A DNA stretch of 9,663 bases from Anaerolineales bacterium (GCA_024643945.1 JAHELX010000198.1:1-9663); one strand, 5' to 3'; shown: positions 1 to 6,283, counted from the first letter of the stretch. Notes: generated by a model not told the origin, from the sequence alone. Numbers and translations: made by a program.

Positions 1-123
1 AGAGGAACCGGCCACACCACCCCCGCCTACCTGGAAGAGCTGAGCCAGTGGATTCTCAACGAGACCGGCGTCGAAGTCATCCTGGTCCACGAGGGCGAAA
101 TCACCGAGTGTCACAAGCCCTGA
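1..123 (+). CDS. 3' end of an unidentified protein (partial)
   Basis: The first 40 codons read open in frame 1 and end at TGA 121-123. The peptide looks like real protein: it contains TPAYLEELSQWILNETG, then a hydrophobic strand VEVILV, then an acidic/polar tail ending ECHKP. The alternation of an amphipathic helix and a beta strand fits the C-terminal end of an alpha/beta enzyme. I do not recognise the family from so short a piece. The 5' part lies outside the window. It is followed by about 500 nt without a convincing gene, so it probably belongs to a different transcription unit from the downstream block. Confidence 0.7.
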   Translation, partial: RGTGHTTPAYLEELSQWILNETGVEVILVHEGEITECHKP

Positions 124-173
124 AAGGAGCGAACTAACGACTCACTCCTAGTACCCTGTAAACGGTGATTTGA

Positions 174-202
174 CGTATAAAAACTAACGCCATGGGCGTC
201 AA
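174..202 (-). promoter_or_regulatory. Candidate minus-strand promoter inside an inverted repeat
   Basis: On the minus strand TTGACG (complement of 197-202) is followed after exactly 17 nt by TATACG (complement of 174-179). The same bases lie in a perfect 7-bp inverted repeat, TTTGACG 169-175 and CGTCAAA 197-203, which itself encloses a smaller hairpin, ACGCC-ATG-GGCGT 187-199. A transcript from it would run antisense into the upstream partial gene. The -10 matches consensus at only four of six positions. The element could equally be just an operator or a weak bidirectional terminator. Confidence 0.25.
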
Positions 203-232
203 AATTATCTGTCAATTCAGCCTTGACAGGGC

Positions 233-263
233 ACCAGCAACCGACAGTTGAACGTTTGCTGGT
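233..263. promoter_or_regulatory. Inverted-repeat operator candidate overlapping the first promoter
   Basis: ACCAGCAA (233-240) and TTGCTGGT (256-263) form a perfect 8-bp inverted repeat. One mismatch further in, CG (242-243) pairs with CG (253-254), so the arms are about 11 bp with a 9-nt centre. The repeat spans the -35/spacer region and runs into the extended -10 element at 260-268. That is where a dimeric repressor or activator would control initiation. Which regulator binds cannot be told from the window. Confidence 0.5.
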
Positions 264-268
264 ATAAT
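260..268 (+). promoter_or_regulatory. Extended -10 promoter (first promoter of the block)
   Basis: The sequence TGGTATAAT gives a perfect TATAAT hexamer (263-268) preceded by the TGn extension, an arrangement that works without a good -35. The hexamer 17 nt upstream (ACCGAC, 240-245) is poor. A perfect TTGACA at 223-228 is 34 nt away, too far to pair with it. Predicted transcription starts near 275. It is the best sigma-70-type signal in the window and points toward the membrane-protein/exporter block. Confidence 0.6.
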
Positions 269-284
269 AGACTCAAGAGAGAAT

Positions 285-328
285 GAACCCGGGGCCCGAC
301 GATTTGCCGGGTTCTATTGGTTGTTTTT
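285..328 (+). terminator. Terminator- or attenuator-like hairpin in the leader
   Basis: GAACCCGG (285-292) and CCGGGTTC (307-314) pair perfectly over 8 bp around a 14-nt loop. The T-rich run TATTGGTTGTTTTT (315-328) follows. It starts only about 10 nt after the predicted start from the first promoter. The loop is longer and the T-tract less pure than in textbook intrinsic terminators, so it may act as a conditional attenuator or a 5' stabilising stem rather than a strong stop. Confidence 0.4.
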
Positions 329-349
329 GCCGCAAGGCTGTGGTATACT
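321..349 (+). promoter_or_regulatory. Second extended -10 promoter candidate
   Basis: TTGTTT (321-326), a 17-nt spacer, then TATACT (344-349) with the TGn extension at 341-343. The -10 resembles the one at 260-268 (GCTGGTATAAT versus TGTGGTATACT). It lies just after the leader hairpin, and its -35 overlaps the hairpin's T-tract. It would supply transcripts that avoid the hairpin. Confidence 0.45.
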
Positions 350-627
350 TCAGCATCGGCTTCTTGTCGATTTGCTCCAAACACGGGGTGGCGAATCTCT
401 CAGGCGATATGTGGCAACCACATCTGCTCCCGGCCACCAAACTCCGCACCCCCACGCCCACCCCAAACTGATCCGCCGCCTGCCCCAGTGGTGAACAAGA
501 GGAAAATACTCAGCAAGCCAAAAAGTCCTGCCTGGCACTCTTGAAGATACTCTGATGGCCAGCCCTTTCATTTCCCAAGCGGCCGTCTCCGGTTACGGCT
601 CTCTAACAGAAGAGGAGGAGTAGAAAG

Positions 628-966
628 ATGACCACTGAAACAAACACCACCACAGTTGACACGGATAAGCAACGCAAGGCATCTGCAATTTCCGGCGGCC
701 TTTTTCTCATCGGCCTGGGCGTTCTGATCTTTACGGGCTGGTGGTGGCCAGGCATTATGGTCGTCCTCGGCCTCGCCGGTGGCGCAGAACTGATCTTTCG
801 CGGTCAAATTGCAAGAGGCATCGGCACCTTTGTCTTCTTCTGGGGCATTGCGCTTGTCGTGATCATCGTCCAGATGACGAATGTGCCCTGGAGTATCGTC
901 GGCCCGCTGCTTCTGATCGGGGTCGGCGTCATCATCCTGTTCAAGGCTTTCTACTTGCGCGAATAA
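628..966 (+). CDS. Small four-helix membrane protein (LiaF-TM/DUF5668-like)
   Basis: A 112-aa integral membrane protein of unassigned function. It starts at ATG 628, 9 nt after AGGAGG (613-618). Residues 1-18 are a polar Thr-rich tail. Predicted helices lie at about 20-36, 40-58, 64-82 and 88-107. The pattern GGLFLIGLGVLIFTGWWWPG, with Trp residues at the membrane edge followed by a Gly-rich helix, resembles the small two-helix domains annotated as LiaF transmembrane region or DUF5668. That assignment comes from pattern memory and needs a profile search. The two halves look like two copies of one helix pair, the same unit that builds the next gene. It is probably first in the operon. Roles known for LiaI/LiaF-like proteins (envelope-stress membrane partners) are only suggestive here. 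Confidence 0.8.
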   Translation: MTTETNTTTVDTDKQRKASAISGGLFLIGLGVLIFTGWWWPGIMVVLGLAGGAELIFRGQIARGIGTFVFFWGIALVVIIVQMTNVPWSIVGPLLLIGVGVIILFKAFYLRE

Positions 967-1008
967 TGGTTGAGAAGGAAATGAGAAGGAAAAAGGAGGA
1001 TAGCAACA

Positions 1009-1698
1009 ATGATATCGCAAACCCAAAAACAGGCTTTAGTCTGGGGAGGTCTCCTGATCCTCTTCGGGGTGTTGGGGCTGGTGGCAACCTTCGTCGATCT
1101 CAGCGCCTGGATGTGGGGGGCCATCCTGGCTGTGGCCGGACTGGGTGTATTCGCCGTCTACCTGACGGATCGTTCCGATTGGAGCTTGCTCATCCCGGCC
1201 TACGTGCTGTGGGTGGTCGCCCTGTTGCTGGCGCTGATCACGCTGAACGTTCTGCGTGACGAGTTCATCGCCACTTACGTTCTGGCCGCCATTGCACTGC
1301 CTTTCCTGGTGGTCTACCTGCGTGACCGTGCCCAGTGGTGGGCGCTTATCCCGGCCTACGTCTTGACCGCCGTAGGGGTGATGGTGGCGCTGATTGAGCG
1401 CGGGGTTCTCAACGACCTGTTGGTCCCGGCTTACGTTATGTTCGCCATCGCCATTCCCTTCATCGTGGTCTACGCGCGGGACCCCCGGCAATGGTGGCCG
1501 CTCATCCCGGGTGGAATCATGGCCCTGATCGGGCTAGCCTTTCTTATAGCCGAAGCGGCCGTCCAGTACGTTGCGCCCGTAGTGCTGGTCCTTGCTGGCA
1601 TCTGGATCCTGATGCGCCAGTTTGTGCATAAAGAGCCAGCCGCACCCGATGCGCCAGCGCCGACCGGTGCAGAGGCCGGTGAACCGCCGGCTGAGTGA
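1009..1698 (+). CDS. Repeat-built polytopic membrane protein
   Basis: A 229-aa protein starting at ATG 1009, with AAGGAGG at 993-999. It has about eight predicted helices: roughly 10-28, 34-51, 60-80, 87-103, 112-130, 137-154, 164-181 and 186-205. A Pro/Ala/Glu-rich polar tail (207-229) follows. The motif Y-x-x-D-x-x-x-W-x-x-L-I-P recurs at residues 51, 103 and 155, an exact 52-residue period with two helices per unit. The N-terminal 50 residues (LVWGGLLILFGVLGLVATF) look like a fourth, diverged unit. No catalytic motif is visible. It follows the 112-aa membrane protein by 42 nt and precedes the phosphofructokinase-like gene by 65 nt. A structural or accessory membrane role beside the exporter is inference. 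Confidence 0.8.
   Translation: MISQTQKQALVWGGLLILFGVLGLVATFVDLSAWMWGAILAVAGLGVFAVYLTDRSDWSLLIPAYVLWVVALLLALITLNVLRDEFIATYVLAAIALPFLVVYLRDRAQWWALIPAYVLTAVGVMVALIERGVLNDLLVPAYVMFAIAIPFIVVYARDPRQWWPLIPGGIMALIGLAFLIAEAAVQYVAPVVLVLAGIWILMRQFVHKEPAAPDAPAPTGAEAGEPPAE
1159..1626 (+). repeat. Three in-frame 156-nt repeat units (52 residues each)
   Basis: Units begin at the Tyr codons at 1159, 1315 and 1471. Conserved protein positions are Tyr1, Asp4, Trp8 (Trp8-Trp9 in units 2 and 3) and Leu-Ile-Pro at 11-13. Units 1 and 2 share Ala-Tyr-Val next, and units 1 and 2 share Ile-Ala-x-Pro-Phe-x-Val-Val at the end. DNA conservation is looser than protein conservation, so the duplication is not recent. Confidence 0.75.
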
Positions 1699-1750
1699 GT
1701 CCTGAGCGCAATAGTAGCCACGATTTCCAATCGCGCCATTGCGGCAAACT

Positions 1751-1756
1751 AAGGAG
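1751..1756 (+). promoter_or_regulatory. Ribosome binding site fixing the start of the PFK-like gene
   Basis: AAGGAG lies 7 nt before ATG 1764. The frame stays open back to GTG 1695, but that start lacks a ribosome site and would add 23 polar residues (ending KLRSSE) before the family's normal N-terminal strand. ATG 1764 is therefore preferred. Confidence 0.75.
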
Positions 1757-1763
1757 TTCTGAA

Positions 1764-2984
1764 ATGAGCGAAAGAGTAGCCATTTTAACCGGTGGCGAGG
1801 TGCCAGGCATGAATCTGTGCATCAAAAGTTTGGTCTACCGGCTCATTGATTTGGGCTATGAGCCGATTGGGGTACGCAAAGGGTGGGAAGGGCTGATCAA
1901 CTACAACCATCGCGATCGCAGCACGTATGGCGCTAACTTTATCGCGTTGACCAAGAACATGGTGCGGCCTATTGACCGCAACTCCGGCTCTTTTCTGCAT
2001 TCCTCCCACCTCAACCCCATGCAAACGCCCCGCCATCAGGTGCCCGAGTTTCTGGGGGAACCGGAGGGGGAGACCCAGGACCTGACCGAGCACGTCAAAG
2101 ATGTGGTACAACGGCTGGGGTTCAGAGCCTTGATCGTCATGGGCTATGTGGATATGCTGGTTTATGCGGCCCACCTCCACCAGCAGGGCATGCCCATCAT
2201 CGCCATTCCCAAAACGATCCAAAATAACATCTACGGTACCGACTATACCCTGGGCTTCAGCACCGGCCTGGCCCGGGGCGTGGCCTTCATCCACGAGTTG
2301 CGGGCCCTGGCCGGCTCCCGGGAGCAGATTGTGGTGGTTGAAACTCTTGGGGGCAATTCCGGCCTAAGTTCGCTGCTGGTGGCCTTTATGGCCGGAGTAG
2401 ATCGGACGATTATCCCGGAAGTGCCCTACGACCCGGAGAAATTGGCCTACCTGGCGATGCGGGACAAAAGAGAGAATCCCAACAATTATGCCATCGTGGC
2501 CGTGAGCGATGGGTCTCAAATTGTGCCAGACAAGATCATGCAGTACACGCCGCGCCTTTCGCTGCGCAGCAGATCACAGGTATTGCGCTTAATGACAGCC
2601 GGGAGGGCCGAGACACTTCGTGAGGAATTTGATCTGGACGAGGTGGTTGAAATCGGCACCAGTATGGCCGGTAGCGGCATGGTAGCGGCAGAGTTGCTGC
2701 AGCACTTGACGGGTGAAGAGGTGTTTCTACAACCGCTGACCTACCTGCTTCGGACGGGCACACCTGACGGGCAGGATCTATTGGGGGCAACCAACTTCGC
2801 CATGTTGGCCGCCCGCCTGGTAAAGGAGGGTAAATTCGGCCGGATGACCGCCTTCCAACAACAGGATACCTGGACCGACATTGACCTGAACATCGTGACT
2901 CAGGGCGTGAAATCCGTGGACGTAGATGCCTGGTATGACGCAGATAACTACCAGCCTAAGGTGACCCTGATCTGGTCCGCCTAA
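1764..2984 (+). CDS. Phosphofructokinase-family protein with degenerate active site
   Basis: A 406-aa member of the PfkA superfamily. ATP- and PPi-dependent members phosphorylate fructose 6-phosphate in the cytoplasm. The fold signatures are present: TGGEVPGMN (9-17), ALIVMG (122-127), IPKTIQNNIYGTDYTLGF (148-165), VVVETLGGNSG (190-200), IVAVSDG (244-250), LLRTGTP (328-334) and KEGKFGRMTAFQ (354-365). By hand alignment to E. coli PfkA the key residues are mostly lost. The GGDGS nucleotide/Mg loop reads GYVDM (127-131), and TIDND reads TIQNN, so catalytic Asp127 is Gln153 and Asp129 is Asn155. Substrate Arg162 is Gln188, MGR is LGG (195-197), Arg243 is Phe321, and His249 is Tyr327, while Arg252 is kept (Arg330). 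Lys150 before TIQNN matches the PKT form usual in PPi-type relatives. It is probably not a working 6-phosphofructokinase; a sensor or scaffold role is inference. It lies 71 nt upstream of the ABC ATPase gene. Confidence 0.85.
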   Translation: MSERVAILTGGEVPGMNLCIKSLVYRLIDLGYEPIGVRKGWEGLINYNHRDRSTYGANFIALTKNMVRPIDRNSGSFLHSSHLNPMQTPRHQVPEFLGEPEGETQDLTEHVKDVVQRLGFRALIVMGYVDMLVYAAHLHQQGMPIIAIPKTIQNNIYGTDYTLGFSTGLARGVAFIHELRALAGSREQIVVVETLGGNSGLSSLLVAFMAGVDRTIIPEVPYDPEKLAYLAMRDKRENPNNYAIVAVSDGSQIVPDKIMQYTPRLSLRSRSQVLRLMTAGRAETLREEFDLDEVVEIGTSMAGSGMVAAELLQHLTGEEVFLQPLTYLLRTGTPDGQDLLGATNFAMLAARLVKEGKFGRMTAFQQQDTWTDIDLNIVTQGVKSVDVDAWYDADNYQPKVTLIWSA

Positions 2985-3037
2985 GCCAATAGCGGGAGCA
3001 ATTGGTTGGGATCAAACGTAGTAATAGCTGTTTACAC

Positions 3038-3045
3038 AAAGGAGG
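3038..3045 (+). promoter_or_regulatory. Ribosome binding site fixing the start of the ABC ATPase
   Basis: AAAGGAGG lies 10 nt before ATG 3056. The frame is open back to TTG 3002, but translation from there would run through this ribosome site, and the added residues (KRSNSCLHKGGG) do not resemble the family N-terminus. Confidence 0.75.
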
Positions 3046-3055
3046 GGGGCGGCTT

Positions 3056-3784
3056 ATGAACACCACAAACGGAAACGGCTATGTTATCCAGGTGAAGGAC
3101 GTGGTTAAGAGTTTTCCGGTGGGCGATGGGGAGATCACTGTCCTCAAGGGCATCTCCTTTGACGTACAAGGCGGCGAGTTTCTGTCCATCGTCGGGCCAT
3201 CGGGCAATGGCAAATCAACCCTGCTGAACATGATCACCGGCATTGACCGTCCCACCGATGGCGAGGTCGTCGTCACCGGGCGCAAAGTCCACGAAATGAG
3301 CGAGAACCAACTGGCCTCCTGGCGGGGTGAACACGTGGGCATCATCTTCCAGTTTTTCCAGATGCTGCCTGCCCTCAGCCTGCTGCAAAATATTATCCTG
3401 CCCATGGACTTCGCCGGCAAATACTCCCCCAAAGAGCGGCGGGAACGGGCCATGCACCTGCTGGAGATTGTCGGGCTGGCCGACCAGGCCCACAAGCTGC
3501 CCGGCATGGTCTCCGGCGGGCAGCAGCAGCGGGCGGCCATCGCCCGCGCCCTGGCCAACGACCCGCCGCTGCTGGTGGCTGACGAGCCGACCGGCAACCT
3601 CGACACCCGCACCGCTGGCGATGTTTTTGCCCTCTTCGCCAGCCTGGTCGGAGAGGGCAAAACGATGCTGATGGTCACCCACGACAAGGAACTGGCCAGC
3701 CAGGTGCCGCGGGTGGTGGAGATTATCGACGGAAAAATCACGCGGGATGAATACGTGGGTGGGGCCGACTGGATCGGGTACTGA
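3056..3784 (+). CDS. MacB/LolD-type ABC transporter ATP-binding protein
   Basis: A 242-aa ATPase subunit that powers the adjacent FtsX-type permease from the cytoplasmic face. All motifs are present: Walker [10 protein letters not shown] (47-55), Q-loop FQ at 98-99 inside [10 protein letters not shown], signature VSGGQQQR (152-159, Val in place of the usual Leu), Walker B LLVADEP (172-178), D-loop NLD (181-183) and H-loop His209. The spacing and the TGNLDTRT segment are those of the MacB/LolD/FtsE group, whose members work with permeases that transmit force across the membrane rather than forming a simple channel. The C-terminal tail [11 protein letters not shown] is short. The permease starts 87 nt downstream. 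The substrate cannot be read from the ATPase; candidates for the group include lipoproteins, peptides, macrolides and lipids. Confidence 0.93.
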   Translation: MNTTNGNGYVIQVKDVVKSFPVGDGEITVLKGISFDVQGGEFLSIVGPSGNGKSTLLNMITGIDRPTDGEVVVTGRKVHEMSENQLASWRGEHVGIIFQFFQMLPALSLLQNIILPMDFAGKYSPKERRERAMHLLEIVGLADQAHKLPGMVSGGQQQRAAIARALANDPPLLVADEPTGNLDTRTAGDVFALFASLVGEGKTMLMVTHDKELASQVPRVVEIIDGKITRDEYVGGADWIGY

Positions 3785-3866
3785 ACGTGATGCGTGGAGC
3801 GTGGTGCGTGATCTGTTTACGCAATACGTAATACGCAGTATTGCTATAGAACTCGAAACTCGGGGG
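3785..3866. repeat. Degenerate short-repeat tract between ATPase and permease genes
   Basis: The spacer is made of near-repeats: TGCGTG (3791-3796 and 3805-3810), then ACGCAATACG, TAATACGC and GTATTGC, then GAACTCGAAACTCGG. GCAATAC (3821-3827) and GTATTGC (3838-3844) form a perfect 7-bp inverted repeat around 10 nt. Similar TACGCAATACG and GAACTC runs occur between genes in some Chloroflexota and metagenome contigs, from memory and not checked. It has no coding potential. Confidence 0.5.
3842..3850 (+). promoter_or_regulatory. Weak extended -10 candidate before the permease
   Basis: TGCTATAGA has the TGn extension and four of six -10 bases. No good -35 lies 16-18 nt upstream (CAATAC at 3822-3827). 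It may give internal transcription of the permease and adaptor genes, or it may be a by-product of the repeat tract. Confidence 0.2.
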
Positions 3867-3871
3867 TTGCC
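3846..3871 (+). repeat. Left copy of a split direct repeat flanking the permease
   Basis: ATAGAACTC (3846-3854) followed after 9 nt by GGGTTGCC (3864-3871). The same two blocks occur in the same order after the permease gene, at 6294-6302 and 6309-6316 with 6 nt between them. The left copy directly abuts the permease start codon. Confidence 0.4.
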
Positions 3872-6283
3872 ATGGGCGTTATTCGTTACAAAATCTGGAG
3901 CGATCTATGGGCCCATAAGGCCCGTACCCTGCAAGTGGTGATGATTATCGCCATGGGCGCTTTTGCTATTGGCATGATCATCACCACCAGGACTCTGATG
4001 GTTGGCGGCATGGATATTGTATGGCGCGCCGTCTCGCCGGCAACGATCACCCTGTGGACCGATCCCCGCGTTGACGACGACGCTATTATGGCCTTGAAGC
4101 GCATCGAAGGGGTGGAAGACGTAGAAGGCTATGCCGCCACCAGCATTGAATGGCGGCTCGGCCCCGATGATGAGTGGTCGGCAGCCGTCTTAATCGCCCG
4201 CGACGACTACACAGAGCAACGCTACACCACGTTGGGCTTGCTCAGCGGCGAGTGGCCCAAGGAAAAGACATTTGCGGTGGTGCAGGGTGCCGACGTCGTC
4301 TACGACATCCAGGAAGGGAGGCAGGCCACGATTCGCGTCGATGACCGGGAGTACCTGGTCGAGATAGGGGGCGTCATTTATGACCCGGTTGCCAGCCCAC
4401 CCAGCTTCGGCGGCCCGGTCCAATTCTACACCACCCGCGATCGCTTTGGCGACCTGACCGGCGACTGGAATTTCAACCGCATCCTGGCCGGCGTTACTGA
4501 GTACGACGAAGCAAGGGCGATTGCTATCGCCGACCAAATGAAACGCAAGCTAGAGAAACAAGGCTTGGACTCTGGGGGCGCTGCGCCCCCAGATGGCAGG
4601 CGAGTGAGCGATCCCAATAAGCATTTTTTCCAGGAACCGATGGATGCCATATTCTTCATCCTGGGGATTATGTCCATCCTGGCCCTGATTTTGGCCTTGT
4701 TCCTGGTATACAACACCATCAACGCCATTGTCTCCCAGCAAGTCGATCAAATTGGGATTATGAAAGCCATCGGGGCCGGGGCGGGACGGATCTTACTGAC
4801 CTATTTGATCAACATCTTCGCTTACAGCTTTTTGGCCTTGCTGATCGCCATTCCTCTGGGGGTCATCGGTGGCTGGGGGCTTTACGTTTTCTTGATGAAT
4901 ACTTTCAACGCCGATCCTGGCCCCTTCACGGTTATGCCGCAGGCCATCCTGGCGCAGGTGGCCGTTGCCCTGCTGGCCCCCTTGCTGGCCTCCCTGATCC
5001 CCATCCTCTCTGGGGCGCGCATCACCGTGCGCGAGGCCATCAGCACCTATGGTTTGAGCGCCGGGGCCGGGCTGCTGGATCGCCTGCTGGCCAGAACGGA
5101 GCGCATTCCGCGCCTGGTAGTGCTGACCATCAGCAACACCTTCCGCAATAAGGGGCGGGTACTCCTGACCCAAATTACGTTGGTGCTCAGCGGCCTGATC
5201 TTCATGATGGTCATGAGCGCTGGAGACTCGATCAGGAATACCTTTGGCGATGTCATATATTCAATCCTCAGATTCAACGCCAGCTTCCAGTTTGAAGACC
5301 CGGAGCGCATCAGCCAGGTCGAAGCCTTGACTCTGGCCCATCCCGAGGTGAAAGCGGTCGAGTTGTGGAACCTCAGCGGCGGCGCCATACGTCCCGCGAG
5401 TCAACCTGAGTCGGACGATGACGAAAGGGTGGACATGTTTGGAGTGCCTTTGCCCACCAGCCTGTACGGCCCTCAGATGCGGGCCGGGCGCTGGCTGCGG
5501 CCGGAAGACACGCATGCAGTGGTGCTCAATCAAAAACTGGCGGAAGAGGTTGGGGTTGGCCTGGGTGATTGGGTCACGGTTGATCACGGCGTCCAAGGGG
5601 AAACAAGCTGGCAGGTGGTGGGCTTACTCTTCGATCCTGTGGTTACCGGGTCGGTCCACGTCCCGCGCCAAACGATGCTGAGGGAACTCAACCGTGTCGG
5701 TAAGGCCAACACGGTCTGGATCCAGACGGTCCGGGGTGACCCCGATGGCGAAGTAGCGGCTGCCCAACATCTGCGCCAATACTACGCGGAACACCAGCTT
5801 GACTTAGAGCCTGGCGGGATCTTTATGGGCCAGGATACCGCCTCGGAAGCTACCGCGGCTGTTCTTGCCAATTTTTCGATGGTGGCCACCCTATTGGCTG
5901 TGATGGCCGTCGTCATCGGTGCAGTTGGCAGTATCGCCCTGAGCGGTGCCCTTTCGCTCAACGTCCTGGAGCGCACCCGTGAAATTGGAGTGATGCGGGC
6001 CATCGGCGCTTCCTCGGGGGCTATCGCCCGTTTGTTTATCGGCGAGGGGCTGATTTTGGGCTGGCTGAGCTGGGTCATTGCCGTGCCACTCAGTATCCCG
6101 GCTGGCCGATTAATGACTCAAGCCGTGGGTGTGCCGTTCGGGATGAGCCTGGTGTACGTCTATAAGCCAACCGGGCCCGTATACTGGCTGGGCATCATCA
6201 CCCTCCTGTCCATTGCCGCCAGTTGGCTCCCGGCCCGGAGAGCCACCCGCATCAGTGTGCGGGACAGCCTGGCTTACGCTTAA
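3872..6283 (+). CDS. FtsX/MacB-type ABC permease, duplicated form
   Basis: An 803-aa integral membrane permease working with the ATPase encoded just upstream. It begins MGVIRYKIWSDLWAHKARTLQ, a usual N-terminus for this long type. About eight helices are seen at roughly 19-37, 257-280, 308-338, 357-380, 428-450, 665-690, 718-745 and 768-787. Two large extracytoplasmic domains (about 45-255 and 455-660) each precede three helices, so the protein is two MacB/FtsX halves in one chain. The conserved cytoplasmic segment after each first returning helix is present in both: VDQIGIMKAIGA (291-302) and ERTREIGVMRAIGA (700-713). This supplies both halves of the dimer found in single-half relatives such as MacB. 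ATG 3872 is used; its ribosome site is weak (GGGGG 3862-3866). A palindrome at 4571-4593 encodes residues 234-241. Export or lipid/lipoprotein extraction is likely; the substrate is unknown. Confidence 0.92.
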   Translation: MGVIRYKIWSDLWAHKARTLQVVMIIAMGAFAIGMIITTRTLMVGGMDIVWRAVSPATITLWTDPRVDDDAIMALKRIEGVEDVEGYAATSIEWRLGPDDEWSAAVLIARDDYTEQRYTTLGLLSGEWPKEKTFAVVQGADVVYDIQEGRQATIRVDDREYLVEIGGVIYDPVASPPSFGGPVQFYTTRDRFGDLTGDWNFNRILAGVTEYDEARAIAIADQMKRKLEKQGLDSGGAAPPDGRRVSDPNKHFFQEPMDAIFFILGIMSILALILALFLVYNTINAIVSQQVDQIGIMKAIGAGAGRILLTYLINIFAYSFLALLIAIPLGVIGGWGLYVFLMNTFNADPGPFTVMPQAILAQVAVALLAPLLASLIPILSGARITVREAISTYGLSAGAGLLDRLLARTERIPRLVVLTISNTFRNKGRVLLTQITLVLSGLIFMMVMSAGDSIRNTFGDVIYSILRFNASFQFEDPERISQVEALTLAHPEVKAVELWNLSGGAIRPASQPESDDDERVDMFGVPLPTSLYGPQMRAGRWLRPEDTHAVVLNQKLAEEVGVGLGDWVTVDHGVQGETSWQVVGLLFDPVVTGSVHVPRQTMLRELNRVGKANTVWIQTVRGDPDGEVAAAQHLRQYYAEHQLDLEPGGIFMGQDTASEATAAVLANFSMVATLLAVMAVVIGAVGSIALSGALSLNVLERTREIGVMRAIGASSGAIARLFIGEGLILGWLSWVIAVPLSIPAGRLMTQAVGVPFGMSLVYVYKPTGPVYWLGIITLLSIAASWLPARRATRISVRDSLAYA
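4571..4593. repeat. Near-perfect 23-nt GC palindrome inside the permease gene
   Basis: Eleven bases pair with eleven around a single central T (4582); the arms run from TCTGGGGGCGC to GCGCCCCCAGA. In frame it encodes SGGAAPPD (with flanking bases), a low-complexity insert between Lys-Gln-Gly-Leu and Val-Ser-Asp-Pro-Asn-Lys-His, just before the second helix. It looks like a small REP-like palindrome that inserted without breaking the frame. Confidence 0.65.

Larger units (their letters stand above)
124..627. other. Long non-coding leader / intergenic region
   Basis: About 500 nt separate the upstream partial gene from the first membrane-protein gene. The left half (160-350) carries promoter-like and inverted-repeat elements, listed separately. 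In 350-610 I see no recognisable riboswitch, tRNA or credible gene. The short open frames here have proline/arginine-rich or cysteine-rich compositions typical of chance translation and lack ribosome binding sites. If transcription starts near 275 (first promoter) or near 356 (second), the 5' untranslated leader is about 350 or 270 nt, which is long enough for regulatory RNA structure. Confidence 0.6.

Noticed and set aside
223..268. TTGACA at 223-228 as the -35 partner of TATAAT at 263-268
   Set aside because: The spacer is 34 nt, twice the workable length. The extended -10 explains the promoter better.
283..571. Overlapping short open frames on both strands (62-75 codons)
   Set aside because: Cys/Pro/Arg-rich composition, no ribosome sites, mutually overlapping, and they lie in the promoter/leader region.
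555..623. 22-codon frame (begins MASPFISQAAVSG) ending just before the first membrane-protein gene
   Set aside because: No ribosome site before its ATG, and its last codons are the next gene's own ribosome site. A leader peptide cannot be excluded but nothing supports it.
2986..3005. CCAAT/ATTGG hairpin after the PFK-like gene as a terminator
   Set aside because: Only 5 bp of stem with a 10-nt loop and no T-run.
3079..3741. 220-codon antisense frame across the ABC ATPase gene
   Set aside because: It is the mirror of a strongly conserved ATPase with all motifs; Ser/Arg-rich composition is typical of antisense frames in GC-rich genes.
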